Assembly: GCA_903832005.1 (NCBI GenBank)
Contig: CAIKZO010000140.1
Location: 1 to 40,847, forward strand
DNA from: Enhydrobacter aerosaccus
Lineage (GTDB): Bacteria > Pseudomonadota > Alphaproteobacteria > Reyranellales > Reyranellaceae
DNA: 40,847 bases
Direction of reading: 5' to 3'
Position numbers and translations under genes: made by a program. The notes beneath the pieces were generated by a model that saw only the letters and a list, made by a program, of their open reading frames with translations, had not been told where the DNA came from and made no database searches. This document shows, piece by piece, positions 35,116 to 40,847 of the stretch (its first letter is position 1; each line of letters begins with the position of its first letter).

Positions 35116-35759
35116 GCGAGCTCCTCAACGAGCTCGAACTCGACGCGCTTACCGAGATGGTCAACATCGGCGTCAACCGAGCCGCGGCCAGTCTGCGCGA
35201 AATGGTCGGTGAACAGGTCCATCTGTCGGTGCCGAAGGTCTCGTTAGTGGGCCGCGACCATGCCATTGCGACGCTCAGCGCCAGCGAGAGCGTTAACCTT
35301 GTCGGTGTGCATCAGGTGTTCAATGGCGACATCACCGGGCGAGCGCTGCTGATCTTTCCGGACACCAAAAGCCTCGAACTCGTACGGGCGGTCGCCGGTG
35401 GCGAGTTGAGCCTGGAAGAGATCATCGAGCTGGAGCACGAAGCGCTCGCCGAGGTCGGCAACATCGTCCTGAACGGCTGTCTCGCCACCATGGCAAACAT
35501 GCTCCAGCGCAATCTCAAGATGTCGCTGCCCGAGATCCTGCGCGGCGAGCCCGCGACCTTCTTCAATCTCGCGCCGCCGCCGGATGCGGGCGAAGTCGTG
35601 ATGTTCCTGTACATCAACTTCGCCATCCGCAATCGCGACATCCGCGGCTACATCGCCATGCTGATGGATATCCCGTCGCTGGCGGCACTGAAGGTGCTGC
35701 TGGGCGAATTCATCGAACGGACCGCGGGCGGCGACGCGTCCTCGCATGAATCGGCCTGA
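35112..35759 (+). CDS. cheC: CheC-type phospho-CheY phosphatase with two active sites
   Basis: A 215-residue CheC/CheX/FliY-family protein. The phosphatase motif D/S-x3-E-x2-N occurs twice: D11, E15, N18 (DALTEMVNIGVN) and E110, E114, N117 (EALAEVGNIVLNG). Two motifs is the CheC/FliY pattern; CheX has one. It lacks the FliN extension of FliY. It dephosphorylates CheY-P; in Bacillus CheC works with CheD, but no cheD is seen here. It starts with GTG overlapping cheY (GTGA) and overlaps the hybrid kinase by 14 nt. Most alphaproteobacteria use a second CheY as phosphate sink instead of CheC. Confidence 0.9.
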   Translation: MSELLNELELDALTEMVNIGVNRAAASLREMVGEQVHLSVPKVSLVGRDHAIATLSASESVNLVGVHQVFNGDITGRALLIFPDTKSLELVRAVAGGELSLEEIIELEHEALAEVGNIVLNGCLATMANMLQRNLKMSLPEILRGEPATFFNLAPPPDAGEVVMFLYINFAIRNRDIRGYIAMLMDIPSLAALKVLLGEFIERTAGGDASSHESA

Positions 35760-38064
35760 CATTCTCTATGGCGCCGCCGTTTTCGAGGCGCTCGACAGCG
35801 GCCTGATTCTGCTCGCCGAAGATCGCCGCGTCTTGGCCTGGAATGCCTGGATGGTAGCGGCCAGCGGTATCGGCGCCGCGCGGGCCGTCGGCAAGACGCT
35901 CGAAGAGATATTTCCCGATCTGGTGCCGCGATTCAGGACGACGATCGGCCAGGCCTTGGAATTGGGCGCATCGAGCCTGCTCACACACAGTCTTCATCCG
36001 ACGCTTCTTTCATTGCGAACGCACTCGGGGCAGCGCCTCGTCCATAATGTCTCGGTGCGGGCCGTGGGCGAACGACCCCATCTCGGCTGCCTCATCCAGA
36101 TCGTCGACGTCACGGCGATGGCCGGCCGCGAGCGCATCCTGCGCGAGCGGCAGAATGCGCGTTACGACGCCGTCGTCCGCAGCGCGCCGGATGCCATCCT
36201 CACGCTCGACGCCGCTGGCGTCATCCAGCTCGTCAACCCGGCGGCCGAGCGGCAGTTCGGCTATCCGGCGACCGACCTTGTCGGCCAATCCATGGGATTC
36301 CTGCTGAAGAATCCGCAGGAATGGACCAAGGCATTCGACGCCGTTCTGGGTGGCACCGACCTTGGGCGGCCGATCGAACTGGTGGCGATGCGTCGCAATG
36401 GCTCGCCGAGCTATCTCGAAGCGTCGGCATCCCAGTGGCAGAGCGAGAGCCGGACTTTCGTCACGGTGATCTTGCGTGACGTCAACGAGCGCCGCATGGC
36501 GGTGGAGGCGCTGCGTCTCCTCAATCAGACGCTGGAGCGCAGGGTCGCGCAAAGCACCGCCGATCGCACGCGCATGTGGTCGCTTTCGACCGACCTGATG
36601 ATGGTGACGGGGCTCGAGGGAAAGATCAGTTCGGTCAATCCCGCCTGGCATCAACTGCTTGGTTGGCGCGATTCCGAACTGCTCGGCGCCAACGTCCTGG
36701 ATTTCGTGGTGGAAGACGACCGCAGCCGGCTGCAATCCCGCTTGCGCGCCTTGTCGATCGGCACGGTGCCCGAACTGATCGAACTCGGCATGCGGACCCG
36801 CGATGGCGGCAGCCGGCGCATCGAATGGAGCGCCGTCGCGGCGGACAATCTGCTCCAGGCGGTCGGGCGCGACGTCACGGCCGAGCGCGAAGCCGAGAAG
36901 GCGCTGAAGAACGCCGAGGAAGCGCTGCGCCATTCGCAGAAAATGGACGCGATCGGCCAGCTTACCGGCGGCATCGCCCACGATTTCAACAACATCCTGA
37001 CCGCGATCATCGGCTCGCTCGAAGTGCTGAAGCGGCGCATCCGCGCCGGCCGCTACGAGGATATCCAGTCCTTCATGGACGGCGCGATCACGTCGGCGAA
37101 CCGCGCGGCGGCGCTCACCCACCGCCTGCTCGCCTTCGCTCGCCGTCAGCCGCTCGATCCCAAGGCCGCCGACATCAACCAGTTGCTGCGCGGCATGGAA
37201 GACCTGGTGCGCCGCACCCTGAGCGAGAATGTGAAGCTCGAGGTCGAGCTCGATCCGAATCTGTGGCCGGCGCTCACCGATGCGCATCAGTTGGAGAATG
37301 CCGTCCTCAATCTCGTGATCAACGCGCGCGATGCGATGCCGCGCGGCGGCAAGCTCACCATCACGACGACGAATACCGTGATCCATGCCAAGGAGCGCTA
37401 CGGCCAGGAAGAGATCGAACCCGGCAGCTACGTCGTGATCAAGGTGCGCGACACCGGCGTCGGCATGTCGCCGGAGATCATCGCGAAGGTGTTCGAGCCG
37501 TTCTATACGACGAAGCCGCTGGGGCAGGGCACGGGCCTTGGTCTGTCGATGATCTACGGCTTCGCCAAGCAGTCGCGCGGTCACATCCGGCTGGACAGCG
37601 CCATCGATCAGGGCACGACCTTCCGACTGTTCCTGCCGCGCTATATTGGAGACGTCGAGACCAAGCCGGCCGCCCAAACGCGCGACGCGGCCAAGGGCGC
37701 GGGCGAGTCCGTCCTCGTCGTCGAGGATGATTCGGCTGTGCGGCTGATCATCTCCGACGTGTTGCGGGAACTGGGCTATTCCTGCATCGAGGCGGGAGAC
37801 GGGCAGGCCGCGCTGCCGATCCTGACGTCGAACACGCCGATCGACCTTCTGATCACCGACGTCGGACTTCCGGGCCTGAACGGCCGGCAGGTCGCCGAGA
37901 TCGCCCGGCAGCATCGGCCGAACCTGAAGGTGCTGTTTGTGACCGGCTATGCCGAGCACGCCACCGGGCAGGCGCCGTTCCTGGCGCCCGGCATGGCGAT
38001 GGTGACCAAGCCGTTCGCCCTCGATGCCCTGGCCCTCAAGATTCGGGACATGATCGGCAAATAG
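35746..38064 (+). CDS. triple-PAS hybrid histidine kinase
   Basis: A 772-residue soluble kinase: PAS1 about 10-122, PAS2 about 138-247, PAS3 about 274-378, HisKA with H412 (GGIAHDFNNIL), HATPase with N-box NLVINARDAMP near 522-532 and GTGLGLSMIYGF near 595-606, and a C-terminal receiver with D705 (LLITDVGLPGLNG). No transmembrane helix is visible, so it senses a cytoplasmic cue through its PAS domains. Because it ends in a receiver it needs a downstream HPt; CheA P1 in the same operon is one candidate. It overlaps cheC by 14 nt, which ties it to the chemosensory operon and not to the next, convergent gene. Confidence 0.92.
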   Translation: MNRPDILYGAAVFEALDSGLILLAEDRRVLAWNAWMVAASGIGAARAVGKTLEEIFPDLVPRFRTTIGQALELGASSLLTHSLHPTLLSLRTHSGQRLVHNVSVRAVGERPHLGCLIQIVDVTAMAGRERILRERQNARYDAVVRSAPDAILTLDAAGVIQLVNPAAERQFGYPATDLVGQSMGFLLKNPQEWTKAFDAVLGGTDLGRPIELVAMRRNGSPSYLEASASQWQSESRTFVTVILRDVNERRMAVEALRLLNQTLERRVAQSTADRTRMWSLSTDLMMVTGLEGKISSVNPAWHQLLGWRDSELLGANVLDFVVEDDRSRLQSRLRALSIGTVPELIELGMRTRDGGSRRIEWSAVAADNLLQAVGRDVTAEREAEKALKNAEEALRHSQKMDAIGQLTGGIAHDFNNILTAIIGSLEVLKRRIRAGRYEDIQSFMDGAITSANRAAALTHRLLAFARRQPLDPKAADINQLLRGMEDLVRRTLSENVKLEVELDPNLWPALTDAHQLENAVLNLVINARDAMPRGGKLTITTTNTVIHAKERYGQEEIEPGSYVVIKVRDTGVGMSPEIIAKVFEPFYTTKPLGQGTGLGLSMIYGFAKQSRGHIRLDSAIDQGTTFRLFLPRYIGDVETKPAAQTRDAAKGAGESVLVVEDDSAVRLIISDVLRELGYSCIEAGDGQAALPILTSNTPIDLLITDVGLPGLNGRQVAEIARQHRPNLKVLFVTGYAEHATGQAPFLAPGMAMVTKPFALDALALKIRDMIGK

Positions 38065-38085
38065 AAACGCTTGGCACGAGACTGG

Positions 38086-38733
38086 TCACCTGCCGAAGGA
38101 GAAACGGAGCCCTTCCAGCACGCGCTCCGCGGCAGCGCGGTTCTGATCGCTGAGATCGGCGCCACCTTTCCAACTCACCCCGACGATGAAGCGGCAGCCC
38201 TCTCCGGCCGCCTCGTAGTAGGACATTCGGAGCATGGTCATGGTGGTCTGCCCGAGCGTACAGCGCTGTGCGGCGTTCGCGCCGTAGAACGGCAGGCCTG
38301 CGATCGTGCGCCCGTCGATAAGGGCCATATCGACGAACGGACAGAGCCGGTCCTGCTTGTGGCGCCGCTCGAAGATGTCCGCTGGCCAGCGCCCGGCACG
38401 CTCGCGGTCGTCGAGGAGGGATGTCGTATGCTGCTCGATCGTCTCGCCCTCGCTCTCCGGATCGTCGGTCGCGATGGCCAAGACGCTGAGAACGGGCGAA
38501 CAGGTCATGCAGGCGGCGCTGACCTCATGCAGAGGGTCTCGATTGATTGCCGCGAGCAGGTCGACCCAGCCAAGTGCGAGCCTCGATCTGTCCAACGACA
38601 CGGTGCAACGGCCAAAGCGCGGGGTCGTCGCCCCGGCATCCGGCGTCGCACTGGGCCGGTCGCCGCTGCTCTGCGCGAGACAAGGCGATGCGAGAAGCAG
38701 CGCGACGGCGGTGAGGATCGAGCCTTTGCCCAT
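38086..38733 (-). CDS. secreted protein of unknown function
   Basis: A 215-residue protein with a Sec signal peptide (MGKGSILTAVALLLASPCLA). The mature part has several cysteines (FGRCTVSLD, AACMTCSP, RLCPFVD, QRCTLGQ, GEGCRFIVG) that could form disulfides in the periplasm. No enzyme motif or family is recognised. It converges with the hybrid kinase with 21 nt between stops. I see no clear link to either neighbour. Confidence 0.6.
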   Translation of the reverse strand: MGKGSILTAVALLLASPCLAQSSGDRPSATPDAGATTPRFGRCTVSLDRSRLALGWVDLLAAINRDPLHEVSAACMTCSPVLSVLAIATDDPESEGETIEQHTTSLLDDRERAGRWPADIFERRHKQDRLCPFVDMALIDGRTIAGLPFYGANAAQRCTLGQTTMTMLRMSYYEAAGEGCRFIVGVSWKGGADLSDQNRAAAERVLEGLRFSFGR

Positions 38734-38852
38734 GGCGGCAGGATAGCAGGAAGCGCCCGGCTTCTGACGTGAGCCCCCGCCTGCGCAAGATTATTGCGCG
38801 GGAGGGGTGGCGAAATCCGGTACAAAACGCCGGAAAGCCCGTACGCCATCGG

Positions 38853-38892
38853 CATCGGAGGTGTCCCAGGATTTTGGGACACTGTTCCGATG
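38853..38892 (-). terminator. long intergenic hairpin downstream of ettA
   Basis: A 40-bp inverted repeat: CATCGGA at 38853-38859 pairs with TCCGATG at 38886-38892, and GTGTCCCA at 38861-38868 pairs with TGGGACAC at 38875-38882, with a 6-nt loop and a small internal asymmetry (15 bp in all). It begins 6 bp after the ettA stop on the minus strand. No T-run follows the stem, so it is not a standard intrinsic terminator; it may be a terminator helped by Rho or an mRNA 3'-end stabiliser. Confidence 0.5.
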
Positions 38893-38897
38893 AGAGA

Positions 38898-40574
<1,677 letters not shown>

Positions 40575-40847
40575 CTTTGTTCCCCTAGCCGGGCGGAAGG
40601 TCGCCTAGATAGGCGGCCTCGGGCCTGCATTCCAGTTCGAATTAAGGGAGGCTGACCTGCCGCCTTCCACCTGTTGTCGGTAATGAAACCGGTATTGTAA
40701 GGTAAGTCTGTAATCGCCGGAGACAAACTCCCTCAGTGAAGCGGCCGGAATATCTGGTTGCGCCGGAGCAAAAATGCACCGGCAGATAGCTCTTTGCACG
40801 GCGTGCAGAGGGCGGGGGGATGAAGGGCGTGGAACTTTACAGGCAGG
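40575..40847. other. gene-free upstream region of ettA at the window edge
   Basis: No convincing gene lies in these 273 bases. CGCCTA-GA-TAGGCG at 40602-40615 can form a short hairpin in the presumed ettA leader. On the minus strand TACAAT near 40690 resembles a -10 box, but no good -35 was found at the right distance. The region continues beyond the window. Confidence 0.5.

Noticed and set aside
36010..37959. A 649-codon open frame on the minus strand opposite the hybrid kinase
   Set aside because: The kinase on the other strand has complete PAS, HisKA, HATPase and receiver motifs; the antisense frame has none.
40605..40799. A 64-codon minus-strand frame upstream of ettA
   Set aside because: No ribosome-binding site, no recognisable sequence features and it lies in the presumed leader or promoter region.

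Overview
The window is high-GC, gene-dense bacterial chromosome and most resembles an alphaproteobacterium. The support is an ArsR-methyltransferase fusion upstream of metF and a two-piece metH, a dense chemosensory operon built from cytosolic parts, an MlaA/MlaC pair, and many Tat signals. A Rhodospirillales or Hyphomicrobiales relative (for example Reyranella-like) fits, but the genus is a guess. I saw no rRNA, tRNA, CRISPR array, transposase or integrase.

Layout. 1-4570 (-): a tight array of E. coli-type purB, a MaoC/hot-dog hydratase, a Tat-exported beta-carbonic-anhydrase-like protein, a membrane-anchored GT2 glycosyltransferase and a SAM methyltransferase. 4623-6085 (+): a HAD phosphatase and a MarC-family membrane protein. 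6082-10569: two gene pairs that meet tail to tail, FAH hydrolase + TauD dioxygenase (+) against PhyH dioxygenase + a Tat-lipoprotein flavoprotein (-). The flavoprotein has the parts of a D-amino-acid oxidase in circularly permuted order. 10661-14618 (-): an accessory-looking block of TPR/beta-barrel protein, a FecR-domain gene broken by a 23-bp tandem duplication, a prepilin-like reading frame fused behind it, and an MFS/spermidine-synthase-like protein. 14722-21032 (-): a methionine operon (SahR-like regulator, metF, homocysteine module, B12/folate module, TSUP permease), preceded by a 20-bp AT-rich palindrome. 21248-24581 (+): mlaA, mlaC, cysE, a cluster of palindromic repeats and a sugar-isomerase-like gene. 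24887-25933 (-): selD. 38086-40574 (-): a secreted unknown and ettA.

26367-38064 (+) is the most distinctive system. Ten genes overlap or lie 1 nt apart, except for one 107-nt gap: a soluble receptor with two signalling tips and no sensor domain, a CheW with three CheW domains, CheB, a HEAT-repeat protein, CheR, a CheY, CheA, a second CheY, a two-site CheC phosphatase and a triple-PAS hybrid histidine kinase. All the parts look cytoplasmic and there are no flagellar genes beside it. This points to an intracellular chemosensory array whose input may come through the receptor coiled coil, the HEAT protein or the PAS kinase. CheB/CheR would give methylation adaptation, CheA would drive two receiver outputs, and CheC would reset them.

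All calls come from reading the sequence and from knowledge of the families; no database search was run.
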